Shown piece by piece: positions 19,762 to 32,816 of a stretch of 64,000 bases of DNA (its first letter is position 1; each line of letters begins with the position of its first letter). Source of the stretch: Haberlea rhodopensis. Lineage: Eukaryota > Streptophyta > Magnoliopsida > Lamiales > Gesneriaceae. The notes under the pieces were generated by a model. That model did not search any database. It was not told where the DNA came from and was given only the letters and a program-made list of their open reading frames with translations. The DNA lies in contig CAJQUN010000014.1 in NCBI GenBank assembly GCA_907163345.1, positions 5,270,001 to 5,334,000 on the forward strand. The letters run 5' to 3'. The position numbers and the translations under genes were made by a program.

Positions 19762-20764
19762 GGTGATATGTTCGACTTTGAGGGACTCTTGACTCATAAT
19801 TCACCGTAGAATATCATCCTCCATCATACTTTGTCCCATACACTCCAAACCATTGAAGAGGAAGACAATCCGGGAGAGACGGGAGACGCAGCAGCGCAAG
19901 GAGTCATCACCTAGCGTTATTTAGTATTTCTAAACTTTATTCTTCTTTTATTTTCAGATTTTAATGTCTAACTTGTTGCAAAACATGATTTTTCATTGTT
20001 ATTTGAGGATGATTTTTGGCTAAGTTTTGTTGTCAAGACTAGAGGATCTCATGTTTGAACTCATAAGTCATTTAAGGTTTTTGATTGATTTTATAATTGT
20101 ATGTGCATTATTTATTGTTCTTCATGCTTTTAAGGGGTTGATAACCTTTCAATGAATTTATATATTGTAATTGACTTGACCATACGATATTACAATCCGA
20201 CATAATAAATTAGGCCATGGGTTTAGATTGAAACTGACAAAGTAAAATTGAACACACGTATGGTAGCAATAGATTTACCAAAATTGAAGGCTAGTAGTTT
20301 CGTAGATCTTCATTCAATATTTATTGTTCAATAAGGACACAAGAGTGATTTATTGCAATGTTAATATTAGATTTGTTATAGCTTAACCATAGTATAATGA
20401 ATGAATTAGGAAAACTCGTCACCTTAGAACGTATGAATTTAAATCTTAACTAATAGGCAAATTATTGAGGATTACATGGGTGAATCAAAGTCTTGATAAT
20501 TGCCTCTATTGATTTCTATACTCGTCACTACTTGTTTGGGTGAAATATTGTGTCATTAGTTAATTTAGTATAACTTTTATCATTAATTATCGTAGGCTAA
20601 ATATAGTTAAACTACTTGAGTTTGGTACTTATATCTAGTCATGTGGGTTCGACAACCTTTACTTAAAATCTACTATACTAAAACCTGACACCGTGCACTT
20701 GCGTTATAAAATCGCTACACTAGAAAATAATATTTGTTGTTTAAATAAATAGCAATCGAGTTTT

Positions 20765-20782
20765 TGGCATCATTTCTGGGGA
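20765..20782 (+). other. Primer-binding site of B (decayed tRNA-Asp type)
   Basis: TGGCATCATTTCTGGGGA matches the tRNA-Asp site of H at 13 of 18 positions and sits at the expected distance from the LTR. Confidence 0.7.
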
Positions 20783-20906
20783 CTAGTTTAAAGTAATATC
20801 AGGCGAGATTAGTTGACTGTAATTTAGCATCTTCTTTTTCTGCTTTTCTATTTTTACTTCACTACGGCTGTGGTTTGGTTGTTTTTGCTGGTGTATTTCT
20901 TGGTGC

Positions 20907-22430
20907 ATGCTAAGGAGTAGCAAGCCTGCACTCGAGCCTATTGATTCGGAAATTGAGCGTACTTTTCTTAGGATACTACGAGAGGCTCGAGCAATGGCTG
21001 AGAACAACCAAAGAAGAGACGGAGAGGAGAAACAGAGGAACGATGAGGTACCTATCTTGCCGTCCCTTATGGACTTTGCACAACCTTCCAACCAAGGATC
21101 ATTTTCTAGCATCACTAGACCAAGCATCGAGGCTAACAACTTTGAGATCAAGCCTGCTATCATTCAAATGATCCATCACTCGGTCTAGTTTGGGTGAGCG
21201 GCTACTGATGATCCTAATGCCCACATCTCTAACTTCTTGGAGATTTGTGATACCTTCATAATGGTGTTACTGACGACGCCATCAGGTTATGCTTATTACA
21301 TTTTTTCTTTAAAAGATGAAGCTAAAATATGGTTGCAATCATTGTCTACAGGTTCAATCACTACATGAGATGTAATGGTGCAAATGTTCGTGTCAAAATG
21401 CTTCCCACCATCCAAGACTGCCAAGATGCGCAATGATATCACTACTTTGGACAACACGACCCAGAGACATTGTACGAGGCCTGGGAACGCTTCAAGGACT
21501 TACTGAGGAGATGCCCACATCACGATCTTCCTGTCTAGTTGTAGGTACAAACTTTTTATAACGGTTTATTTTCTGCTAACCGTTCTATGCTTGATGCAGC
21601 ATCAGGAGATATGATCATGAGGAAGACACCTGAAGCGGCATATAACTCGTTGGAGGAGATGGCTGTCAATAGCTATCATTGGCAATCTGAGAGGAACGTA
21701 CCGAAGAAGCGGGTTGTAATTCATCAAGTGAGCGACGTAATTGCCTTAGCCGCCCAGTTGGAAGCATTGAACAAGAAGATTGACAGCTTGCGCATGCATA
21801 CAATGCAAGTTCAATCCATCACTTTGCCAAGGAGGACATCCGAGCACCGAATGCCATGTAGGTAACCCTTTCGTGCAACCTGTTGAAAGTGCTAATTTTG
21901 TAGGGAACCGGCCACCACCCAACTACCCCTACACAAATACATACAATACGGGGTTGAGGAACCATACAAAACCACCATCGAGGTATGCACCTAAATCAAG
22001 TATGGAGGAACTGTTGACCAAATTCATCACATCTAGATTCCAAAATCACTAGGCATCGATAAAGAATTTTGAAGAACAAGTGGTGCAGCTAGCAACTATA
22101 TTGGCTTGACGGGCTCCAGGAACATTGCCCAATGACACTGAGAAAAATCCAAGGGAGCAAGTCCATGCCATAAAGCCGAGGAGCGGAAAAGAGGTTACTG
22201 CAGACAATGGCAAGAAGAATGGTGCACATGTTGAGCATGAGGACGAGGCGGACACCAAGCAAGAAGAGGATCAAACATGCGACAAAGGTAAGTCCACTAA
22301 GACTACTCCATCCATCACACCACCTAAGGTACAAATCCCATTCCCCGATGCATATAAGAGAGCAAAATTAGATGCTAAATGTCTCAATTTGATTAAGACT
22401 CTCCATATAGATATGCCTTTTTATTGATGC
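20907..22430 (+). pseudogene. Gag of element B, broken
   Basis: ATG 20907 opens a frame to 21188 that includes SIEANNFEIKPAIIQMI, matching the Athila Gag motif NANNFELKPALISM in I1. Further pieces: capsid region 21210-21540, 21587-21865 (PEAAYNSLEEMAVNSYHWQSER) and overlapping frame 21780-22052, where GHPSTECHVG resembles the end of a zinc knuckle. Next is 22125-22427 (DTEKNPREQVHAIKPRSGKE, then the link to protease). Stops and shifts at about 21188, 21540, 21865 and 22050 break it. Confidence 0.8.
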
Positions 22431-22439
22431 TATACTGCA

Positions 22440-23310
22440 AGCGAATTATGCTAAGTTCTTGAATGAGATATTATCATATAAGCGGAAATTGGGATAGCAT
22501 GAGACTATAAATTTAACCGAGGAGTGTTCTGCTATCATTCAAAACGAAAGTTAAAAGATCCAGAGAGTTTTACTACACCTAGCAAAATTAATTCTATGTC
22601 TTTTCATAAGTCGTTATGTGATTTGTGTGCAAGTGTAAATATCTGATGCCTTTGTCTGTTTATAGGAAGCTGGGTTTAGAAGAGCTCAAACCTGTCAGAG
22701 TGTCACTGTAGATGGCGGACAAGTCCATCAAGTACCCTCAAGGGATAGTTGATGATGTGCTAATCAAGGTGGATAAATTCACCATTTCGATGGATTTTAT
22801 AGTGTTGGACATGAAAGAAGATGCTGACATGCTATTGCTCATAGGAAGGCCATTCTTAGCAACGAGAAGAGCACTGATTGACGTCCAAGAAGGGAAGTTG
22901 GTCCTCCGTGTAGGGGAGGATCAAGTCATCTTTGATATGTTCAACACTTTGAACACTACACACACTGAGCATCGATGTTTCAATATCAATATTATTAATA
23001 CATTATCTGTTGATGTGAAGCAGGTTAAAAGCAAGGAGAAGTTGGAGGTCACATCAAAAGTCCATCAAAAGGGAGGCAAATTCTATAAGGGAGACATGGT
23101 CTTAATGAATAGAGCAAAAATGCGACTGGTTCCATGGAAATCGGACTCACCATGTGATGGACCTTTAGTGTGGTCGATATTCTAGCAAGCGACACTATAA
23201 ATGTGAGAGATGACAAAGGGGTATTATTCACGGTAAAAGAGAAGTGGTTGGGACACTACCACGTGGCTGACGGAAATTCGTCCCCCACCGACCCCTACGA
23301 CACTTGAGGA
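22440..23310 (+). pseudogene. Protease of B fused to the integrase C-terminus by a large internal deletion
   Basis: The protease begins near 22440; its active site reads DLCASVN (DLGAS in I1) and is followed by a stop. The frame 22712-23185 gives MADKSIKYPQGIVDDVLIKV and LLIGRPFLATRRALIDVQEG, the core of the protease domain. Within about 100 codons the same frame reads KFYKGDMVLMNRAKMRLVPWK, which corresponds to the integrase C-terminal domain (KVLLYNSRLRLFPGK in I1). Reverse transcriptase, RNase H and most of integrase, about 3 kb, are missing. Such a copy would need enzymes from another element to move. Confidence 0.78.
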
Positions 23311-23546
23311 AAATGGTAAAAACTCCAGCTTGAGACTATAAATCAAGAACTTTTTCTTATCCCTTATCTTTGTTTTCAATTTATTTTGGCTTGCATTTGG
23401 TTTTTGTTTTGATTTTTGGTGAGTGATTCCATGCGTGCTGTCATGTTTTCCACCAACATACCCCACTAGCATACGAGGAATTGGACGACGATCACTGACG
23501 GTCGTCGTAAAAGGTAAGTGCTTTGTCTTATTTTCCATACTTATTA
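23311..23546 (+). other. 3' UTR of B, first piece
   Basis: Contains 'gagactataaatcaag', like the sequence after the I1 integrase stop, and the ACTGAC hairpin at 23485-23508. It is interrupted by C at 23547 and continues at 56130. Confidence 0.75.
23485..23508 (+). other. Conserved hairpin with ACTGAC loop, B copy
   Basis: Stem ACGACGATC/GGTCGTCGT around loop ACTGAC: 9 pairs with one T-G. Compared with I1 a T-A pair is replaced by C-G on both sides. Confidence 0.65.
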
Positions 23547-26531
23547 TGTAAGGCCCCGATGCTAATTAATCTGAATTAACGATGATTAAGCAAACCCAAA
23601 TAATTAAAAGTACAGACTTTGAATTAAGGTGTTCCGGACTACGATGAGTCAAACAACTAGTGGAACATGTTTTTAGTGCTTGTGCATGTGCATTATCACA
23701 TGGCACTTGGAGAGCACATGTCACTATTTAATTAATCTCTTAGCATGTAATTAACACATGTTTAATACATGATTTTGGACAATTAATATTGAAAGATAGT
23801 GATGTATTGACACATGGATTCCACAATACATCAAATGATTAAAAATCATCCACCAAACATTAAAACAATTTAGCCACCTCATTTAAATCCAAGCAACTTC
23901 TCTCTATTCCCACTCTAACCCAAATTCTCCTCCTTCTTAGCTCCCAAATTATGGATGCATGTTGCATGAAAATTCTTGTGATTGATGGATGCTTAGCTCC
24001 TTCTTACAACCTTTTTACCTCCTTCTTACAACCTTCTTAGCTCCCAAATTCTTGTGAATTTATGGCTACATGTTGCATGAAAATATAGATTTGCATAGGT
24101 ATTGAGGAGAGGAGAAGAACCCATCAAGGAGATTCAAATTTGGAGCAATTTGGAGGGGTTGACCTTGTGTGGCAGCTTGGATTGAGTTGTGTGGTGGTTT
24201 GATTCTTCAATTTTGAAGATCTTGGGAGGTATAACACTCTTTTCAACACTTATTTACTTGGAATTAGGTGTTATGGGTCGAAAATCATGAGGTAATACAA
24301 GAAAACTTGATGTCTCTATGAACCTGCAAAATTAGTGTTGAATGCAGTAACTTGTAGCTACTTTTTGATTTAGTTTATGTCCAATTTTGACTTTGAGGTC
24401 TGATGAAAGTTGTAGATAATTGAATTTTATGCTTTAAAAAAAAAAGTAGCATGCGGTTTAGAACTCAGATGAAAATGTTATGTTGATTTTACTAGATGGT
24501 GCACATTCTTGACTGTGCATCCTCATGCATGTTACATGCAGATTATTCTTCGAGTTTCTGGGAAAATTATGTTTCGAATTTGATGTCGGTCTTCAAATCA
24601 AATTGTAGATCTTTAAATGTTATCCAATTGAAAAAAATAGAGGACTCATTTGGACTTATTTGAAGAAGTTGTGAATTTTATACCAAAAGTGTACAATTTG
24701 AGTCCTGCATGTGGACAGAAATACCCATGCAGTGTGTTCTTCGGATTCCTGAGCATTTTTTGCTAGGAATTCTAGAAACTCTACAGAGATAAGAGTTGTA
24801 GTGCTTTGAGTTGACTGTCATTTGCCACTGGAATCAATCAATTTGAGTTTGAAATGAAAAGGTTATGTCATTTTTACTAGAACTGCTCAAGCTGGAAAAT
24901 AGATATTTAAATGTTAGATTGTCGGTGTTCCCTCCTTTTATATGGACGAACCAGCTTGACATGTTAAGAGATAAGATGTATTTCTTTGAGTTTTTGAACT
25001 TTTAGCACTGAAATTGAGTAATTTTAATTTCATATGAATTTTTATTGATTTTTCTACGAAAATGGGTCAGTTGGAAAATGATGATTTCCCCTGTTTTTCT
25101 AACAGATTGTTCTTGACCATTTTTCATAGGCTATATGAACGAATTTGGGGAAGTGTCAAACTTATGAAATGTTATATTTTTAATTAGCTTTCAAGATGAA
25201 TTGAACCCATGTCATTTGATTAAGTCCTTAAAGAGTTATGGGTTTATTCTTGGTTGCGTGTTGCTGAAATTTAGAGTAGGCTTGAAATATGACCTTTAGA
25301 TAATAATATTGATAGGCTTGGCATATTTATATGATATTTGCTCAGGTTGTTATTTTTCCGAGGTTGTATTGAGGAGGACGGAAGTCCTTAGTATTTATTT
25401 ACTCGGTTGAGGTACATAGAAAATCGGTTCTATCACGATGTCTAACAAAGACATGTGATGTCCCCGGGGTATGATTTGCTTGTCATTATTTGATTCCGAT
25501 GTGATTACATGGCATGTTGAATTGTAGTCTATGTGATTATATGATACATTGAACTGCATGATATGAGATGATATATATTGAGATGCATCATATGACATGA
25601 TACATTGATGCATGTACATTGAACATATTGATATATATTGAGTTGCATCATATGAGATTACATGATACATTGATGCATGGACAGTGGATATATCATATTG
25701 ATCCTACCGTTCCTTTGGTTCCATTTGATATTGATGAAATCTATAGTGTTATGGGATGCTGGGCACGACGATGACAGGCAATTTAGGTAGCAACTGTAGT
25801 CATGGGCATTGTTGCCGGACCTAGACACGAGGGATGCTGGGCACAACACATGATGATTCTCCTATCGCAATGTGTGTGTGTCGCCACCCTCTGCTCGAGC
25901 TTGATATTGCTTGATGATACTTTTCTTTGGACTCCGATATTTGGTATCTTGAGATTTGATTCATTGTACCCATTATGCATAACATTCATTTATGCATTGC
26001 ATTCATGCACGACAAGCATGGCATGATACTTCGTCATACTATTGTGATTTTACCTGTTTCTCATACTGGGGTCTGACCCCCGTTGTGGGAGTTGCCATGT
26101 ATTTGTTGTATGGACATGATAGGTATTACAGGTGGACGTCATGCAGATGCTTGAGAGGAATCATCTAGGAGTACCGGAGCTCCTTGAGAGCGAGCTCAGG
26201 TTGATAGTTTTATGTTTTGCATCCCAGTTATTTGTTATACACTTTTAAAGGATTAATTTACTCCCCAGGGTATGCCCCGAGTAGATGTATTTTTAAGTAT
26301 GAAGTGTCTAGGAATTTGGTTGTTGCATGATTTATGTATTGTATGAATTGATGTTGCATGAGAAAATGATATTACTTATATTTTCAGAATTAACTGGAAC
26401 GTAATTTGATATATGTAATATTATCGAAAAAATTTAGGGCCAAGTTTTGGAAATTTTGAAATCTTACGCTGTTTAGGTAAATAATCATCATTGTATGATC
26501 ATTAAACGTACGATTAGGACCGGCCCTCGCG
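23547..26531 (+). repeat. 5' LTR of C
   Basis: 2985 bases, AT-rich, no gene. A local duplication near 23935-24060 ('ccttcttagctcccaaatt' blocks) is absent from the 3' LTR. A stretch of repeats around 'gatacattga' and 'catcatatga' fills about 25495-25690, and a repeated 'gggatgctgggcac' block follows at about 25754 and 25830. Apparent reading frames here are chance. Confidence 0.88.
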
Positions 26532-26533
26532 AT

Positions 26534-26551
26534 TGATATCAGAGCATAATC
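26534..26551 (+). other. Primer-binding site of C (tRNA-Met type, mutated)
   Basis: TGATATCAGAGCATAATC matches TGGTATCAGAGC with one change at the third base, three bases after the LTR end. Confidence 0.75.
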
Positions 26552-29500
26552 TGGTATATGCTCGAACTAGAGTTAGCACACTGTGTCTAGTCACAAATAA
26601 AATGTTTGTGCATGTAATTGACTATGTGTTTTATATGCTTTTGCCTGTTGTGATTACATGTTAAATGATTAGAGTTCATACATGTAGCGAACAGATAGAC
26701 ATTGACCGGTTGGTGATTTACCGATAAGCATTGTAGACTGTGGATTGGATTGGATTGTAACTCGGTGATGATCGTCTTCCATATTTTGGGAATTTCATTT
26801 ATTGAATTATAAATTAAACCTTGTGTTGTAGAACACTATTTCGAACTTGAGAACGATTAGATAATGTATTGTATTGATGAATTAATCCTTATCTTCTGTA
26901 GAAAAGATTGACATCTACATCTGGATTTGTATCTATGAAGTTTAGATTTAATCCCCGTGTCAAGTAAAATGACACCGTAAGTAATTAATTGCGCGTTTTG
27001 TCGATTGCATTTGAGAACTAGAGACAGATAAGGAGATAATGTATGCAGAAATGTTCGTCAAGTTCCGCTACACGCCGAGACGCTAATATAGCGCAAGACG
27101 CTTGACAAATCAAGAAATTTTGTACATGAAGATTGTCGTATTTCATTTCCATATATGTTTCCTTTAAATTTCTCTTGGAAACTTTAGCTATTCGTAATAT
27201 CTGATTTTGTGCCTTGTTTCCTGTAATTGCGCCTACCCAAATTTTATCGACTCTGGGGTAAGGGCAGAGTTGTTGAACTATTTGTTATTGGACTTTATCG
27301 AATGAATCCAATAAATTAGAATCTTTTCTTTTCGCACACTTTTTCGGAGTTGTATCCTTGTGGTTGTGTCTCTCACAAAAGGAGGACTACCTAGGAAGAG
27401 AGCTCGGAAGTGACAAGTTGCACTTTATGGAGGATGAATCCGTTAGTACAGTACTGAGTATTATGGAAGAACCGTAAGGATAGATTCTTTCAAGTGAGGC
27501 TCCGATTTGAGTCAATTTAACCAATAGATTGAAAACTGGGATCGAATTGATTAGAGGAATCACTTAGTTGTTCCAAAGTTGTCTCAGAAGAAGGATATTC
27601 ATGGTTGGAGCAAATTAACATCAGCTCTGATAGTAGTATTAGTAAGGGCAGAGACCGCAACAATTTCAGAAACCGCGAAGGTTTAAATCGAAACATATGA
27701 AGATTGAGAATATAACCAGTGGTTCTAGGAGTGATTATGGGTCATTGCTAGATCTTTTGGATCATTGGGGATGAAGACAACTTACTGATCAATGTGTAGA
27801 ATATTTAAAGTCTTGTTAAGACTATAGTCAGATAGAGTTGTGTCCCAAAGTTAACCATTATGGATGAGTACGACCACAATAGAAGATACTCTTTGCTGGA
27901 GGTGGATTTTGAAAGTGGCTCTTGGTTTTGATCCATTCAGTTCCACCAGTAGTTCAGTCAATCGCAAAGTGGAAATAATACTCCATAACTTTTTCCGAAA
28001 CCCTCATCAAGCCAGGGTTTTTGCTTGGACAGAGGATCAAGTTAGAAAGATTTCAGGAAGTGTGATCGCAAGTATATATTTTAATTTTGATCGCATTGAA
28101 CGAGTTTATTTGACTATCACATCAGCTGATAGATTCACTCAAACGAGTTATGTTTCATTAACTGTGACATACAGTATGTTGAGAGTTCATGATCAAGAAC
28201 TTGATGGTGCTACCAGCAGATGATTCTGAATGGATACTTGCACGGATTACTGATATATTGTACATTGTTTCAAGAATATAGTATGGTTTTGATCATATAA
28301 TGGTCTTACGTGAAACTGCTATGGCCGAGTGTGCGAGGCTATTACCATTAGTATCGATGATGAATATGCTTCGGTCGTTATCCTTTGAAAAATGAAGGAT
28401 ATGTGAAATATACTATTGATATCACAAAGGAATAGCAGCAATTACCATACATTTTGATGTTATAGAGAACTTCCTAATGTGTTAGTCAGATGAGATTTCG
28501 GGATTCTCCACCAGAGAGGGAAATCATTTTCGGCACTGAAATGATGCCAGGTACTGCTCCAGTTGCTAAAACACTGTACGAGATGGCATCAGTAGAATTC
28601 AAGGAATTGATAAAGCAGTTGCAAAATCTTCTGAGTAAAGGTTACATATGTTCGAGTATGTCACCATGTGGAGCAGATGTTCTTTTGTGTAGAAGAAAGA
28701 TGGTACGATGACGATATGCATCGAGTACACATAACATATCGAGTTACTGTCATGAATAAATACATGCTATCTAGAATCAACGATCTATTTGATCAACTTC
28801 AAGGAGTAGCAGTCTATAAAAAGATAAATCTTCACTCTGCTTAGAGTCAGTAAGGAAGATATTCCTAAGACAGTTTATGACCAGATAATTGGGCAGTTTA
28901 AATTTTGAATAATGCCTTTTGGTTTGACGATAGTACCAGCAGTGTTCATGGGATTTATGACTAAAGTGTTCAAGGAACTTCTTGGACAAATTTGAAACCG
29001 TGTCCATTGATGACATATTTGTGTATTTACGAACCAAGAAAGATCACAATGAACACTTGTGAATAGATCTTTAGACACTTCGAGAAGTCCAATTGTATAC
29101 TAAACAATCAATTGTAATTTTTGGTTGGATTGTGTTACGTTTTTGGGTCTTGAGATATCTGCTTGAAAGATATAAGTTAATCAAAGTAAAAGTGGGGCAG
29201 TATAATTTTGGCCCAGGTCAACAAGTGTGTAGGAATTTTAAGTTTCATGGGTCTTGGCAGGTCATTGCAGGCGTTGCATGAGTAATTCTCGCAGATAGCC
29301 AAGTCTACTACCAATTGACAAAGAAGAATCAGGGTTTCAGTTGTTCAGATGAATATGAAAAATGTGTTCATAAACTGAAGTAGCATTTGACTATAGCTCT
29401 GGTATTAGCTTTGCCATCTGGATCAAGAGACTATGTGATTATGCAAACACGTCAACTAGATGATTGGAAATATATCCTCATGTGGTATGGAAAGTATTTC

Positions 29501-30298
29501 CAATGTTTCAAAGCAATTGAAAACTCACGAGAATTGACATTCTGTCTAAATCTCGAATTAGCTGACATCACTATTGTGCTGAAATTATGGCACCATTATT
29601 TATATGGAAAGCGGTTCATTATTCACCCTTACTACAAGAGATTGGTATATAGATATATGCACTCAATCAGAGTTGAATACAGATCAAAGGTGATGATTAG
29701 AACTACTAAAAGACTTTTACTGTGAATTACAGTAGCATCCAGGAAAGAAGGATCAAGAAACAGATTCTTTGAGTGGTAAAACTCTAGATGCCAAGGTAGC
29801 GTCTATGCATGTATGACTGAATTACGATAAAATATACTCATCTTTAAAGGCATTTTAGCCACGAAGAGGGCATTTTGTTGTACCGATTGTTGTATTTTTT
29901 AGCTATAGTTATCTCAACGATTTGAAGGCTCAAGAATTAGACTCCAACATCCAGTGATGAGAAAACAACACGATTGATAATGTGATTCGTGTATACGGAG
30001 TACCAGTCTCCATTATTGCGGATAGAGATCCAAAATTTGTATCGAGATTTGGAATTTCCAAGCAACTCATGGATACAAAAAAAATTGTGATGAGTACTAT
30101 CTATCATATGCAGACTGTCTGAATTAACAGATAAAGCTTTGAATAAAGCACTTGAAAGTAGAGGCTAAGAGTGATTCTTCTGAAGATGAAGAAAGACTCT
30201 CACATTATCATAATGAAATGCAGGCAAGCCTGTAAGATTTAGAAAATATATGAAGGCAACCTGAAATAGGCAGGCCAACGTTGGCAACCAAAGAAAAC
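26552..30298 (+). pseudogene. Ruined gag-pol of element C
   Basis: No usable frame. Recognisable remnants in order: Gag/protease border near 27990-28200 (ARVFAWTEDQVRKISGSVIA, a known style in plant chromoviruses); RT entry 28490-28711 (EIIFGTEMMPGTAPV, then FKELIKQLQNLLSKGYI, comparable to F near 43790); RT core 28780-29060 with many stops; RNase H 29380-29720 with LELADITIVLKLWHHYLYGKRF; integrase core near 29985-30130. Gag is largely unrecognisable. The length is shorter than a full element, so deletions are likely. Confidence 0.72.
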
Positions 30299-30458
30299 CT
30301 GAATAATTAAAATTACGGACTTTGAATTAAGGTGTTCCGGACTATGATGAGTCAAGCAACTAATGGAACATATTTTTAGTGCTTGTGCACATGCATGATC
30401 ACATGGCACATGGAGAGCACATGCACTATTTAATTATTCTCTTAGCATGTAATTAACT
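30299..30458 (+). repeat. 3' LTR of C, piece 1
   Basis: Matches the 5' LTR from about 23595 to 23755 (for example 'gactttgaattaaggtgttc'). About 40 bases of the LTR start are lost or unrecognisable. Ends at the TSD TAACT (30454-30458). Confidence 0.8.
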
Positions 30459-32795
30459 TGTAAGGCCCTCGTACCGTATTATCGGAAATCATGTTTAGCT
30501 TTTCAACAATTATGTGATTAATTTATTAATGTAATGTCTCATGACTGGATTAATGTTACAGGTTGTAAATTCACTTGTCAAGTAATCATAAACGAAATCA
30601 GAATCATAAAATTTAGAAAATACCAAATAGATTTTAAAATATATAAATCTATGTGAAGTGGTTGAATTTTTTTAAAAAAATAAAAGTAATAAAAATCATT
30701 GGACCGAATAAAAAGTCCAATAGTTTTTAGTTTCACTTTGCCGTGTGTTTCTTTGTATATATTCATTGATCCTTATCATTGTTGTAGTTACACACACAAA
30801 ACACCTACTCATACACTGAAGTCGAGAGAGACGAAAAAAAAAGGGAGAGTCATCTCTTTTTATTTTTTTTGTTTCAAGAGCCGAAGGTTTGAAACTTTGA
30901 CTAAACTTTAAAGTAATCTGAGACTTGTGTTGTTGATGCTAATAGCCATCAAATACTGTAAGTTTCCCTATTTTTACATATTCTGGTTGAGCTTTTTGAT
31001 GAGAAATATGTTCCTGCATATGAAATGCAGATTTTAATACTTGCTTCGGGATGTTCAAAGTGCTATCACTCAATGTTATTACAAGTTTTATGATATGAAC
31101 GTTGGATTTTATTTTTTTGATGGGAGTGATTTAAATGAAAGGTTTATAGATATTCATGGATCCTGTAGATCTGAAGTAAATGAACCTTACCTATTTGTGA
31201 AATTGGGTGGGAGAAGAGAGTCATGGATCCTTCATAATTGGAAAAGATTAGTGGCTGTAAGTGAGTTCTTTTAAGTAAAATTGATGAATTGGGTTAGTAC
31301 CTTTAGGAAACATGGAAGGAAATGATAATAAATTAAATAGATTCTCATAGCATGTGAGAACTCATGTGTTAAGTTTGGTCATGTGAATCAATTAGCAAAA
31401 TAAATTTAGTTAGTCATGATAATTAAACGTTTTCATAATGACTTGATCAAAATAAAGTTTTCAAAATGAACAAACATTGGAATACCTCTAATTGCTCTAT
31501 TTGGAAAAGACCAAAAAGAAAAAGGATACAGTAAATGATTTTAATTACCCCATTTTAGCAATCTAATGATGCTAATATATTGAGGGCTTGGAATTTATTA
31601 GTGAAGGCATAATTATTAACTATATTATATGAAATTGTGTTGATTGTCTTGTTGCATCAGAATTCCACGTAAGTAACCAAGGACATCGAGATTAGGCAAG
31701 AAGAAGTAAGGTATGTTGCGATCGGGTAACATACGACAGATATCTGTATCATTTGATATATGATTTGTTGACGTCTGTGAATTACGCGAGATTATGTGGC
31801 TACGTGATTTTATTTAAATTATGTGGCATTCATAGCATGCATGATTGGAACATCGGTGTATGAAAATAAATATTTTGTTAACACACATCATTTTTATACA
31901 TACATCGATGCATGACATACACGTTGAGCTATATCCTTGAATACCCTAATATTTCTTGGATTCTGATACCGATCATTGGGGATTGGTACTGCGATACTAT
32001 GTTGGCATTACATGGCCCGATATGCATAGGGAATCGTGGTCCCCTTTGATTGGTATGATTTGTTGAGACGGGGATTGGTGGCACCTTGCTGATGTCATCC
32101 GTCTGGATATCCCTATATGGTTATGTGATGTCAGAACCTGGGGTTGGTGGCGCTTTGCCGATGTCCATCCTTCTGGATACCCTATAGGCTTGACAGGCTC
32201 GAGCTATTCTGATATGGTTGGACTTTCGTTTATTGATTCAGATATACCCAGTGGATGAGTGTATGATATGATACCGACATGACATGGCATGGCATGCATT
32301 GCATTGCATCATATATCACATTTTATAGATACATGATGTATATTCTATGATCATTCCATATTGGGCTTTTGCTCACCCCCAAGGGGGGCTGTTGTTGTCT
32401 TTGTGTGTGGACAATGGCAGGTAGTACAGGTGGCCAGAACCCCAGAGAGTACACATCCGGTGGGAGCCACACTTGAGAGGTTTATTTTCCTCCTTATCCC
32501 AGTTGTATATGTACCAGGAGTGTGTACCTGGAATGTAAGGAGTTTATGTATATTTAGTTTATTTTGCTCAGTATGGATATGTGTTTCATAGTTTGATTTG
32601 TGTTGATGGAGATGAAACTGATGGTATCTATATATATTTTGACTATTGGTATTGGTGGTATGTTTCTCGTGCGACGAGGTCATGCCGAAAGTTTTAGGGC
32701 CACATGTTAATCAATATTAAACAAATCTTCCGTTGTTGACGTTATAATTATCATTGTGTGATCATTAATCACATAATTAGGATTGGGCCCTCACA
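30459..32795 (+). repeat. 5' LTR of E
   Basis: 2337 bases, TGTAAGGCCC...CCCTCACA. Contains a TATA-like TATATATT near 30756 and, at about 32030-32215, imperfect repeats around 'gggattggtggcacc' and 'ctggatatccctatatgg'. Compared with the 3' LTR it lacks about 12 bases near 30562. Confidence 0.92.
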
Positions 32796-32798
32796 GTA

Positions 32799-32816
32799 TG
32801 GTATCAGAGCATAACT
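32799..32816 (+). other. Primer-binding site of E (tRNA-Met)
   Basis: TGGTATCAGAGCATAACT, perfect over the first 12 bases, three bases after the LTR end. Confidence 0.85.

Larger units (their letters stand above)
19278..20758 (+). repeat. 5' LTR of B
   Basis: It starts TGTTAAGTATGG and ends just before 'agttttTGGCATC'. It matches 59209-60735 along its length. It contains palindrome pairs (19524-19677), a clear TATA box (19752-19761) and the 'gacaccgtgcacttgcg' end block shared with other Athila-like LTRs. Relative to the 3' LTR it lacks about 55 bases in the palindrome region. Confidence 0.9.

Noticed and set aside
25395..26026. Several 60-90 codon frames in the C LTR
   Set aside because: They lie on both strands of repeat-rich LTR sequence and are not kept in the 3' LTR.
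32351..32683. 110-codon - strand frame, repeated at 38370-38708
   Set aside because: It is antisense to the E LTRs; duplication follows from the LTR pair, and the composition (His, Thr, Ser rich) looks random.
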